A stretch of DNA of 10,011 nt, from the NCBI GenBank assembly GCA_002167805.1, contig NHBT01000005.1:87372-97382 (forward strand). Reading direction: 5' to 3'. A model generated the notes under the pieces. It saw only the letters and a list, made by a program, of their open reading frames with translations, was not told the origin of the DNA and searched no databases. The DNA comes from Owenweeksia sp. TMED14. GTDB taxonomy: Bacteria > Bacteroidota > Bacteroidia > Flavobacteriales > Schleiferiaceae. The translations under genes and the position numbers were made by a program. Positions 1 through 6,694 of this stretch are shown piece by piece. Each line of letters begins with the position of its first letter. Within the stretch, counting starts at the first letter, position 1.

Positions 1-483
1 TGGCAAATTTGGAAAGAGCGAGAGGGACTAATATTGTTATCCCCAGAAATGGCGGAAAAAAGGAAATTGAAAAGAGAGTTTAAAATTGTAAATGATACAT
101 CAGGTAGTCTACATGGCAATTTCTGGGATGGTAAAAAATGGACCTCAGAAAAAGAATGGGGGATTGATGATTATCAAAAAACAGAATTTCAAGAATTAAA
201 TGTCGAAATGAGCCCAGTCATCCCCATAGATATTAAAGGTGAATCCTGGGTTTGGAGAACATGGTCTAAAGGAGATTATATCTTCCCTTTTGGAATGAAA
301 GGCAAAAAGAATGTTAGTGATGTTTTGAGGGATTCTGGAGTGCCCTCTTGTATTAAGCATCTGCAGTTAGTCCTTTCAAACTCGAAGGAATCGGGAGAGG
401 TGTTTTGGATTCCAGGACAAATACTTAGTCGAAGTATCAAGACTAATGAGAAAAAAAAATATATCCGTATTTATGAGAAATGA
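1..483 (+). CDS. tilS: tRNA(Ile)-lysidine synthase, C-terminal part (5' end outside window)
   Basis: The reading frame is open to the left edge of the window, so this is the 3' part of a longer gene and its true start is not visible. TilS uses ATP and lysine to convert C34 of tRNA-Ile(CAU) to lysidine, so that the tRNA reads AUA instead of AUG. It acts in the cytoplasm and is normally essential. What is seen is the TilS C-terminal domain: a WRTWSKGDYIFPFGMKGKKN segment (about 253-312) followed by a VSDVLRD helix, then FWIPGQILSR near the end. This matches the family pattern W-R-x-GD-x-x-x-P-x-G-M-x-G-K-K ... W-x-x-G. The N-terminal PP-loop ATPase domain must lie upstream. A run of nine A's at 451-459 is in frame (E-K-K-K-Y). 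dsbD starts 18 bases downstream, consistent with co-transcription. Confidence rests on the C-terminal motif alone. Confidence 0.88.
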   Translation, partial: WQIWKEREGLILLSPEMAEKRKLKREFKIVNDTSGSLHGNFWDGKKWTSEKEWGIDDYQKTEFQELNVEMSPVIPIDIKGESWVWRTWSKGDYIFPFGMKGKKNVSDVLRDSGVPSCIKHLQLVLSNSKESGEVFWIPGQILSRSIKTNEKKKYIRIYEK

Positions 484-488
484 TCTGT

Positions 489-496
489 TATTTTTG
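489..496 (+). promoter_or_regulatory. Possible Bacteroidota -7 element (TATTTTTG) just before dsbD
   Basis: TATTTTTG is a full match to the Bacteroidota -7 consensus TAnnTTTG and ends five bases before the dsbD ATG at 502. I see no matching -33 TTG at the expected distance. If it is used, transcription would begin at or near the start codon, giving a leaderless or nearly leaderless message. A chance match in AT-rich DNA is quite possible. Confidence 0.22.
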
Positions 497-501
497 CGTT
501 T

Positions 502-2460
502 ATGAAAGTTTTAAAACAAACCATATTGCTGTTGGGTATTTTTTTTCAGGCATATGCAGCTAATAGTCAAATTCTTACTCCAATAAAATGGTCAACAAAT
601 GTAAATGGCAAATACATAGAAGCGACTGCGATTTTGGAACCAGGCTGGCATCTTTATAGTCAACATAATAAAGACTTTCCATTTCCCACTAAGTTCATTT
701 TTGATTCGACATCCTTATTTTCTGGCAATCAACAAGTTGTTGATTTTAATGATTTTGATTTTTTTGAGGAACCACCTTCAGTTACTGAATTTGTAAAGGA
801 GTTTGATATGGAGTTATCTTTTTTTAAAGATGAGGTAACTTTTCGTCAAGAAATTAAGAACTGGAATCAAGAAAATATAACCCTAGAAGCTGAAGTAGAG
901 TTTATAGTTTGCAATGATGAAATGTGTCTTCCTCCCGAATATTTAAACCTTTCTTGGGATATTCAAGGGTCACCAAATGAATCTAATTTATTAACTGAAA
1001 ATAATTTAAAGTCAGATAAAAAATCGGATGAAAATGTAGTTGCCTCTGAGGATGAACCCGTGCTAGAAGGACTTCTGGGCATTTTTGGTGAAGGTATGTT
1101 TTGGGGGTTTTTCGCGATAATCATGCCTTGTATTTTCCCTATGATTCCCCTTACGGTCAGTTTTTTTATGAAGCAAAGTAAAAATCGGTCTGAGGGAATT
1201 CGTAAAGCTTTGACTTATGGAATCAGCATAAATATTATTTATGTGGCTCTGGGGATTCTAGTAACAGTTTTATTTGGTGCGGATGCCTTAAATGCATTAG
1301 CCACTAACCCATGGTTTAACTTGGCATTCTTTTTCCTCTTTGTGATTTTTGCAATTAGTTTTTTTGGAGCTTTTGAAATCACACTGCCTTCAAAATGGGT
1401 CAATGGTTCTGACAATTTAGCCAGCAAAGGAGGGCTTTTAGGTATATTTTTCATGGCATTCACATTGGCTCTAGTCTCTTTTAGTTGTACAGGTCCATTG
1501 ATCGGAACTTTATTAGTTCGTGCAAGTCAATCTGGTGAAATTCTGGCTCCTACAATGGGAATGCTAGGTTTTTCCTTTGCATTGAGTCTTCCTTTTATGC
1601 TTTTTGCAGCCTTTCCTAGCTGGTTGCAGAGCCTTCCAAAATCTGGAGGATGGATGAACTCAGCTAAAGTTGTATTGGGCTTCTTGGAACTCGCATTTGC
1701 TCTTAAATTTCTTTCTACGGCAGATATGGTTTGGCAATACCATATTTTAAATCGTGAACTTTTTATTGCGATATGGGCAGCAATTTCTTTTATTACTGCT
1801 ATGTATTTATTCGGAGGATTCCGATTGCCAAACGATAGTAAAATAGAATTCCTTGGTGTTGGTCGAATGCTTTTAGGATCAATGTTTTTAATTATCTCAT
1901 TCTATTTGTTACCGGGAATATTTGGGGCTCCAGTAAAGATTATTTCAGGGTTCCCTCCACCGTTACATTACTCTGAAAAATATGGTTCCGAATCTTCTAA
2001 TTCCGGTTCTGAAATAATTGATCATTTGACTTTTAATAATGATTTACAGGGAGCAATTGATTTCGCGAAAAAGGTAAACAAGCCAGTCATGATCGATTTT
2101 ACGGGTTGGGGCTGTGTGAATTGTAGAAAAATGGAAGAGCAAGTTTGGACAGATTCTAAAGTTAAGAATATGCTTTCAAATGAAGTGGTCCTAGTTTCAC
2201 TCTATGTCGACGAAAGGATTTACCTCCCAGAAGATGATCAATATATCTCGAAAATTTCAGGCAAGGAGATAAAAAGAGTAGGCCAGAAGTGGAGTGATTT
2301 TCAAGCAGAAAATTATAATGCAAATGCTCAGCCGTATTATGTTTTATTAGATCCCAATGGTGGTTATGAGCCCCTGAATGGGAGCGCGTCTTACCATCCT
2401 GACCCTAAAATTTTTATCAATTGGTTGAATGAGGGTATCAATAAGTTCCAAAGTTTATGA
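502..2460 (+). CDS. dsbD: DsbD-family thiol:disulfide interchange protein (cytochrome c biogenesis-type membrane protein with thioredoxin domain)
   Basis: This 652-residue inner-membrane protein has the complete three-part DsbD layout. A signal peptide (residues 1-22, ending AANSQ) is followed by a periplasmic alpha-type domain (about 25-155) with a Cys pair in VCNDEMCLPP (C137, C142). An eight-helix core (about 195-475) carries the two buried cysteines, C210 in MPCIFPMIP and C329 in FSCTGP. A periplasmic thioredoxin-like gamma domain (about 505-652) carries the C538-V-N-C541 active site. In the known family, electrons pass from cytoplasmic thioredoxin through the membrane cysteines to the gamma and alpha domains, keeping periplasmic disulfide isomerases or cytochrome c maturation factors reduced. 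All six expected cysteines are present, so the protein should be functional. The ATG start is chosen because it gives the signal peptide directly. The gene begins 18 bases after tilS and its TGA overlaps the next start as ATGA. The partner substrate in this organism cannot be read from the sequence. Confidence 0.93.
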   Translation: MKVLKQTILLLGIFFQAYAANSQILTPIKWSTNVNGKYIEATAILEPGWHLYSQHNKDFPFPTKFIFDSTSLFSGNQQVVDFNDFDFFEEPPSVTEFVKEFDMELSFFKDEVTFRQEIKNWNQENITLEAEVEFIVCNDEMCLPPEYLNLSWDIQGSPNESNLLTENNLKSDKKSDENVVASEDEPVLEGLLGIFGEGMFWGFFAIIMPCIFPMIPLTVSFFMKQSKNRSEGIRKALTYGISINIIYVALGILVTVLFGADALNALATNPWFNLAFFFLFVIFAISFFGAFEITLPSKWVNGSDNLASKGGLLGIFFMAFTLALVSFSCTGPLIGTLLVRASQSGEILAPTMGMLGFSFALSLPFMLFAAFPSWLQSLPKSGGWMNSAKVVLGFLELAFALKFLSTADMVWQYHILNRELFIAIWAAISFITAMYLFGGFRLPNDSKIEFLGVGRMLLGSMFLIISFYLLPGIFGAPVKIISGFPPPLHYSEKYGSESSNSGSEIIDHLTFNNDLQGAIDFAKKVNKPVMIDFTGWGCVNCRKMEEQVWTDSKVKNMLSNEVVLVSLYVDERIYLPEDDQYISKISGKEIKRVGQKWSDFQAENYNANAQPYYVLLDPNGGYEPLNGSASYHPDPKIFINWLNEGINKFQSL

Positions 2461-3056
2461 CGGCAAATTTTTTGGTGAAATTGTTTAGAGAGGCTATTCG
2501 TGATTACCATGAGTTAAACCTTTTAGAGCCACCATGCCCAAAATTTCACACTGACGATCATCTTTCAAACTTGTTTTATCAAAAAGCATGGGTGGATATA
2601 ATCCAGTGGCATCTGGAAGATGAGATTAGACGAGAGGATTTAATCCCTGAGAATTTCATTTCCATCAAAAGAAAGATAGATATACTGAATCAGACAAGGA
2701 CTGAAAAAGTAGAAAAAATAGACTTTTTTTTGAGTGAACTATTACAACCTGAAAAATTAAATATCAATGTTTTTAGAACAGAGTCATTAGGTTGGGCCAT
2801 AGATCGATTAAGTATTTTACAATTAAAATTATTCCATATGGAAATTGAGGCCAAAAGGACGGATTCAACTGATTTATTGGTTCAAAAAGCTGATTTAGGT
2901 TTAAAGAAATTGAGAAACCAGAATTTCAACCTTATACAAGGAATAGATCAACTTATTGCGGAATTAAAAGCTGGGGAAGTAAAATATCATTATTTTGAAC
3001 AGCATAAATTATATAATGACCCGAATACGAATCCTGCTCTTTATAGCGTTGATTAA
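2457..3056 (+). CDS. DUF4254 domain-containing protein, partner of the downstream glycosyltransferase
   Basis: This 199-residue protein has no signal peptide or membrane segment, so it is probably cytoplasmic. It matches the DUF4254 family as I know it from Bacteroidota. The conserved core is visible at about residues 37-90: LFYQKAWVDIIQWHLEDEIR, then KRKIDILNQTRTEKVEKID. It is rich in predicted helix, with conserved charged and aromatic residues (W45, W51, H52, E54, D55, R58) that could form a polar site or bind a partner. Its ATG overlaps the dsbD stop as ATGA, which suggests translational coupling, and the GT9 gene starts two bases after its TAA. DUF4254 genes are usually found next to GT9 heptosyltransferase-like genes in Bacteroidota, so a role in lipopolysaccharide or surface-glycan assembly is a reasonable inference. 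No biochemical function is established that I can cite. Confidence 0.85.
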   Translation: MTANFLVKLFREAIRDYHELNLLEPPCPKFHTDDHLSNLFYQKAWVDIIQWHLEDEIRREDLIPENFISIKRKIDILNQTRTEKVEKIDFFLSELLQPEKLNINVFRTESLGWAIDRLSILQLKLFHMEIEAKRTDSTDLLVQKADLGLKKLRNQNFNLIQGIDQLIAELKAGEVKYHYFEQHKLYNDPNTNPALYSVD

Positions 3057-3058
3057 TT

Positions 3059-4042
3059 ATGGTTAAGGACAATCATATTGCCGTTGCTCGTTTTTCAGCA
3101 CTTGGTGATGTGTTTATGCTATTTTCGGTCCTAGAGGATGCAACATTTCAGGATTCTTCCGTTTCTTTTACTCTATTTACAAGACCTCATATTGCAAGTC
3201 TTTTGCCGGTTGTTAAGGGGGTACGGGTTATTGGTTTAGATATATCTGGTGATTATAAATCTTGGATCAACCAATTATCTTTTTATTGGGGTTGGTATCG
3301 CAGTAATACTCCCAAATTTGTATTTGACGCTCATTCACATCTGCGAACTGTGGTATTTTATTTTTTAGCTTTTTTAATGGGTTACAGAGTAAAAAGATTG
3401 CCAAAAAACCGAGGCATTAGAAGAGCTTTTTTGAAAAAAAATATCAAAAGTCTTCCAAGTATTCAATCAGAAATTAGCCAAGTTTTAGAGTCTTTTGGTG
3501 TAAAATATCGTACTAAAATGTTTGCTTTAAAACCAAGAGATAATAGTTTTTTGGGAGAAAAAAATACATGGATTATTTGCCCCTTTGCATCAAAAAAATC
3601 AAAAAATTGGCCTTTAGATAAGGCGATCAAAGTAATCGATGAAATATTAAATGAGGGTAATTCAATAATTGTTTTTGGATCTAAAAAAGAGCTCGATAAC
3701 TGGAATTATTTTCCAACAAGGTTGAAGCTTTCTTCAAATATGGAGATGAGCGAAAAAGATATGTGGCTAAGAGCAAAAGGGGCAATTGTTTGCGATTCCG
3801 CGAATCAGCATATTGCTGCATCATATAATGTTTTATCTGTTGTTTTGTGGATGGGGACATCACCTAAAGCAGGATTCAAGGCGTTAAACAATAATTCTGT
3901 TTCCATTGATGTTGAGTATGATGGGTTAGAATGTAGACCGTGTTCGATTTCTGGTGTAAACTATTGCTCAAGAAAAGATTTTGCTTGTAAAAATATACCT
4001 ACTGAAAAAATACTATCTGCAGTTAAGGATTTGAGTAAATAA
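3059..4042 (+). CDS. Glycosyltransferase family 9 (ADP-heptose:LPS heptosyltransferase-like)
   Basis: This 327-residue protein is predicted to transfer a sugar, classically heptose from ADP-heptose, to the lipid A-core region of LPS on the cytoplasmic face of the inner membrane. Evidence for GT9: an N-terminal RFSALGDV loop (residues 11-18) in the first Rossmann-like half, the hinge segment ICPFASKKSKNWPLDKA (about 173-189), an IIVFGSKKE strand-loop (203-211), and the C-terminal nucleotide-sugar region CDSANQHIAA (245-254) followed by LWMGTSPKAGF (263-273). The family normally reads D-S/T-G-x-M-H here. This protein has D-S-A-N-Q-H, a mild divergence. A four-cysteine cluster near the C-terminus (C292, C295, C303, C310) fits the C-R-P-C ... 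C ... C pattern I recall for Bacteroidota relatives. The start follows the DUF4254 stop by two bases, and the gene ends against a convergent neighbour. Donor and acceptor sugars are not determined. Confidence 0.85.
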   Translation: MVKDNHIAVARFSALGDVFMLFSVLEDATFQDSSVSFTLFTRPHIASLLPVVKGVRVIGLDISGDYKSWINQLSFYWGWYRSNTPKFVFDAHSHLRTVVFYFLAFLMGYRVKRLPKNRGIRRAFLKKNIKSLPSIQSEISQVLESFGVKYRTKMFALKPRDNSFLGEKNTWIICPFASKKSKNWPLDKAIKVIDEILNEGNSIIVFGSKKELDNWNYFPTRLKLSSNMEMSEKDMWLRAKGAIVCDSANQHIAASYNVLSVVLWMGTSPKAGFKALNNNSVSIDVEYDGLECRPCSISGVNYCSRKDFACKNIPTEKILSAVKDLSK

Positions 4043-4068
4043 ATATTAATTAATTCCTTAATTTATTT
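4037..4068 (+). terminator. AT-only inverted repeat between convergent genes, possible bidirectional terminator
   Basis: AAATAAAT at 4037-4044 pairs with ATTTATTT at 4061-4068. Allowing a two-base bulge, the pairing extends inward by TAA/TTA, leaving a loop of about eight bases. It spans the stop codons of the convergent GT9 gene and secreted-protein gene, the only gap between them. No G or C pairs occur in the stem, so it would be weak, and an AT-rich region can form this by chance. Confidence 0.3.
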
Positions 4069-4650
4069 CCAGGTTCTATCTCTTGGATCCGGAGCATTTT
4101 TAGTCCAATTTAAGGGACCTCCACAGCCTCCAATTTCTATGATTACAGATGAAGGACTTCCGAAATATGTAAGCATTTTACTTCTCCAATTTCGATACTC
4201 GATAGCCTCAAATTGCATACAGGGTTGGTTGAGAATCGAGATGCTATTGCCCTCGATGACTATTATGCTGGGATTTGCATTTGAAACACTTCGAGAGTTT
4301 CTTCCTGGGCGAATTTGGCTGCCATCGATAAAGTCTTTTAACCATCTCTTCATGGCCCAATTTAAATCATCTGGATCCGAAAATTCAACTATTGTCATGA
4401 AAATATCGAACTTAACATTTCTATTCAGATTGTCTCTTTGTTTTTCCAGTTTTTCGAGTTTAAACTTAGTTCTGTAAAAGCAGTCTTCATATTCTATTGC
4501 ACCAAGTCTTTCACCGCCAATATTTAAAGTTTTAACTTTGTAATTAGTTGATAAGTCATTTTTGAAGGCATTTATTCTTTGATTTAGTTCATCAGTTTGA
4601 CCTAATAGTAATTTTGGAATTAAAAGAATTATAAAAACGTACTTTTTCAT
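4063..4650 (-). CDS. Secreted protein of unknown function
   Basis: I do not recognise a family for this gene. From the ATG at 4650 it encodes 195 residues beginning MKKYVFIILLIPKLLLGQ, a typical short signal peptide with likely cleavage near residue 17. There is no lipobox cysteine, so the mature protein should be soluble in the periplasm or exported. An in-frame ATG seven codons upstream (4671) is rejected because it would put extra residues before the signal peptide and overlap the divergent gene's leader. The mature part has a polar, charged N-terminal half with probable helix (about 63-80), a segment DPDDLNWAMKRWLKDF (93-108) and three cysteines (C57, C144, C176). It ends in a Gly- and Pro-rich tail IEIGGCGGPLNW (171-182). 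It is divergent from the DUF481 gene with 43 bases between starts, so the two may share control. Coding status is supported by the signal peptide and close packing. Confidence 0.72.
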   Translation of the reverse strand: MKKYVFIILLIPKLLLGQTDELNQRINAFKNDLSTNYKVKTLNIGGERLGAIEYEDCFYRTKFKLEKLEKQRDNLNRNVKFDIFMTIVEFSDPDDLNWAMKRWLKDFIDGSQIRPGRNSRSVSNANPSIIVIEGNSISILNQPCMQFEAIEYRNWRSKMLTYFGSPSSVIIEIGGCGGPLNWTKNAPDPRDRTWK

Positions 4651-4654
4651 AATG

Positions 4655-4662
4655 AAAAGATA
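4655..4662 (-). promoter_or_regulatory. Possible -7 element (TATCTTTT) for the secreted-protein gene
   Basis: On the minus strand TATCTTTT matches TAnnTTTG except for the last base, and it ends four bases before the ATG at 4650. No -33 TTG is seen at a suitable distance. It mirrors the arrangement on the opposite strand. Weak on its own. Confidence 0.15.
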
Positions 4663-4680
4663 CGTCGACATGTCTTCATA

Positions 4681-4692
4681 TTACATTTGTAA
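4681..4692. promoter_or_regulatory. Inverted repeat TTACA-TT-TGTAA in the divergent intergenic region; contains a TAnnTTTG match
   Basis: A 5-base inverted repeat with a two-base centre lies between the divergent start codons at 4650 and 4694. The same bases contain TACATTTG (4682-4689, plus strand), a full match to the Bacteroidota -7 consensus, ending four bases before the ATG at 4694. It could be the promoter of the DUF481 gene, an operator, or both. I see no -33 TTG in the 20 or so bases upstream. Short repeats of this size arise by chance, so confidence is low. Confidence 0.25.
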
Positions 4693-4693
4693 A

Positions 4694-5452
4694 ATGCGTA
4701 TTGTATTTTTCTTTTTATTCATTTTCTCTAATTTATGGTTACGCTCTCAAATCGTTAATGTCGAAGCAATAAGAAGTCGAACTGGAATAGAATCCGGAAC
4801 ACATGGCATTGTGGATGGGAGTTTTTACTTCGGTGGAGCACGAAATTTATTGATGAGATTATCTGCTTCAACAAATATTAGAAAGTCTATTGGAGACGAA
4901 TCATACTATGGAATATTTAGTGGTAATTTTTCAACTAGAGTTGGTGGAGAATCGTTACTTTTTGAGCAAAATGGCTTCATTCATGGTCGTTATAATAAAA
5001 AGTTTTCGGATAAATTTACTGGTGAGGCTTTTTTTCAATGGCAATCTAATAAGCCAATGCGCATCGCTCAGAGATATAATTTTGGTTTGGGGCCCCGTTA
5101 CATGGCTATTAAAACAAAAACTTTAAGTTTCTTTATTTCTCCTCTAATTATGTATGAAGTTGATATTGAGTCTTCAGGCAAGATAGAAAGCTTAATGCGA
5201 ATGAGTACTTATATCTCTTTAGATGCTTTATTTGCAAAGAAATATCGTTGGAATTCGATAGCTTATTACCAGCCAGCTTTTGGAAAATGGGATGATATTA
5301 GAGTTGTATTAAATTCAAGATTTTCCTCTCCATTATCACCGAAATTAAATTTAGTAGTTTCATCAAATATTAATTATGACGCATATCCTGGAGGCTCAGA
5401 TTTGCCAAATTTCACTTATGGTTTCACCTCGGGTCTTGGTTGGAGATTCTAA
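4694..5452 (+). CDS. DUF481-type outer-membrane beta-barrel protein
   Basis: From the ATG at 4694 the product is 252 residues and begins MRIVFFFLFIFSNLWLRSQ, a clean signal peptide. An in-frame ATG at 4652 would add 14 residues before it and is less likely. The mature protein alternates polar and hydrophobic residues in strand-like segments and has repeated aromatic girdle residues. It ends in GLGWRF, the C-terminal aromatic typical of outer-membrane barrels. The pattern NGFIHGRYNKKFSDKFTGEA followed by FFQWQSN and RYNFGLGPRY resembles DUF481 proteins (putative salt-induced outer-membrane proteins) of Bacteroidota. The function of that family is not well defined, and a transport or osmotic role would be inference only. 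The gene diverges from the unknown secreted protein, and its stop overlaps the convergent folC stop by four bases (5449-5452), leaving no room for a separate terminator. Confidence 0.78.
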   Translation: MRIVFFFLFIFSNLWLRSQIVNVEAIRSRTGIESGTHGIVDGSFYFGGARNLLMRLSASTNIRKSIGDESYYGIFSGNFSTRVGGESLLFEQNGFIHGRYNKKFSDKFTGEAFFQWQSNKPMRIAQRYNFGLGPRYMAIKTKTLSFFISPLIMYEVDIESSGKIESLMRMSTYISLDALFAKKYRWNSIAYYQPAFGKWDDIRVVLNSRFSSPLSPKLNLVVSSNINYDAYPGGSDLPNFTYGFTSGLGWRF

Positions 5453-6694
5453 AATAACTTGTTTTGGTCCATTAGTCGTAAAAAATCTGCGACCAAAAAA
5501 GTTGTTCCACCGATAAATAAGGCGTCATTTTCTGAAAGTTCTTTTTTCACTCTCATTACCGCGTCTAGAAGTGAATTGCAAAGTATGCTTTCCGTTCTAT
5601 GCTTTCGCGATGAGTAATATAATTGACTTGCTGGAAGAGCCCTTTGAACTTTAGGTTCCGTTATAAAAACTTTAGACTCTGCGGGAATATATTTCCATAT
5701 AACGTCCCAATCTTTTCCTAATACGCTTCCAAGAATCATAAAGCTATTGGATTTTTTTAAAACAATTTTTCTCCAATCTGACATTACTTCTTTCAGGCCA
5801 GAGGGGTTATGGGCTGTATCAATGACTATAAATGGTTCATGATTTATTATTTGCCATCTTCCTCGAATTCCAGTAGATTTTGAAGTATTGATCAATCCTT
5901 TTTTAATTCCACTAGTACTAAATGGGAATCTATTTTGCGCTGATATTGCAGCTATTGCAGTTCTTTGATTTTGGTTTTGATAACTTCCCTTGAGATCCAT
6001 TTCAAAAACTCTTGAAGACTTATTAGCCCATACAACTTTACTATTCTGTCTTTTTGCAACTTGGATGAACACATCTTGAGTCTCTTGATCTTTTTGTCCA
6101 ATTACTACTGGGGTGTTTGGTTTTATTATTCCCGCTTTCTCACGAGCAATATCTTTTCTGGTTTCCCCTAGGAATTCTGTATGGTCAAGTTCAACGTTTG
6201 TAATAACACTAACTAGTGGATTTATAACATTTGTACTATCTAATCTTCCTCCCATTCCTACTTCAATTACTGCTAAATCAACTTTTGCTTTTCTGAAAGC
6301 ATCAAAAGCCATCCCCACAGTTAATTCAAAAAAACTCAGTTTGAGCTCATCGATTTTAAACTTATTTTTTTTTATAAAATCAATTACAAATTTTTTCGCA
6401 ATTAATTTTCCGTTAATTTTTATTCTTTCTCGAAAATCTATGAGGTGGGGTGAGGTATATAAACCAACTTTATAACCTTCAGTCATTAATATACTTGAGA
6501 TCATGTGAGAGGTTGAACCCTTTCCATTGGTTCCTCCAATGTGAAAACAAGGAAATGTCTCTTGAGGTGACTCGAGATAATTCATGAATGACCATGTTTT
6601 TTTTTAAATCAATTTTATAATTTTTAGATCCGGAGTTTTGATATACCGGAAGCTGCTGAAACATCCATGAAATTATCTCTTCGTAGGAATCCAA
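5449..6694 (-). CDS. folC: Dihydrofolate synthase / folylpolyglutamate synthase, interrupted by a one-base frameshift
   Basis: FolC joins glutamate to dihydropteroate to make dihydrofolate and adds further glutamates to tetrahydrofolate in the cytoplasm. The N-terminal piece runs from a TTG at 6694 (MDSYEEIISWMFQQLPVYQN, then KIDLKK) and matches the usual FolC beginning. At a run of nine A's (plus-strand T's at 6597-6605) the frame moves by one base. The main piece continues as K-T-W-S-F-M-N-Y-L-E-S to the TAG at 5449-5451. With one A removed the product is 414 residues, a normal family length. In that numbering the P-loop GTNGKGS is at 54-60, SPHL at 81-84, GMGGRLDST at about 146-154, LDHTEFLG and EKAGIIKP follow, and DTAHNPSG begins near 292. 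All catalytic motifs lie in the downstream frame. As written, the ATG at 6585 gives only 378 residues and lacks the N-terminal helix. The TTG lies five bases after the TonB-like stop, and no ATG is available in that frame. Error, mutation and slippage are all possible. Confidence 0.9.
6597..6605 (-). other. A9 homopolymer (minus strand) at the folC frameshift
   Basis: The minus strand reads GATTTAAAAAAAAACATGG. In the upstream frame this is D-L-K-K-N-M and runs on to a stop after about 40 more residues with no family resemblance. Deleting one A gives D-L-K-K-T-W-S-F-M-N-Y, which joins the two FolC halves. Runs of nine A's are a recognised site of polymerase slippage in AT-rich bacteria and of sequencing length errors. 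The same length occurs in frame at 6365-6373 in this gene. Confidence 0.85.

Noticed and set aside
1239..1463. 74-codon minus-strand frame inside dsbD
   Set aside because: It is a shadow of the DsbD membrane core, which carries conserved cysteines in the plus frame.
4139..4477. 112-codon plus-strand frame opposite the secreted-protein gene
   Set aside because: The minus-strand frame has a signal peptide and fills the gap between neighbours, while this frame has neither a convincing start context nor domain features.
4651..4671. Upstream ATG at 4671 as the start of the secreted-protein gene
   Set aside because: It adds seven residues ahead of the lysine-led signal peptide that begins at 4650.
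4652..4693. Upstream ATG at 4652 as the start of the DUF481 gene
   Set aside because: It would place 14 residues before a complete signal peptide and almost abut the divergent start. The ATG at 4694 gives a standard export signal.
6113..6475. 120-codon plus-strand frame opposite folC
   Set aside because: It is fully antisense to conserved FolC motifs and shows no family features of its own. Its hydrophobic look comes from the opposite strand's codons.
6479..6694. A 71-codon open frame as an independent small gene upstream of folC
   Set aside because: Its first 32 or so residues match the FolC N-terminus and the rest looks random, as expected when reading past the frameshift at 6597-6605.
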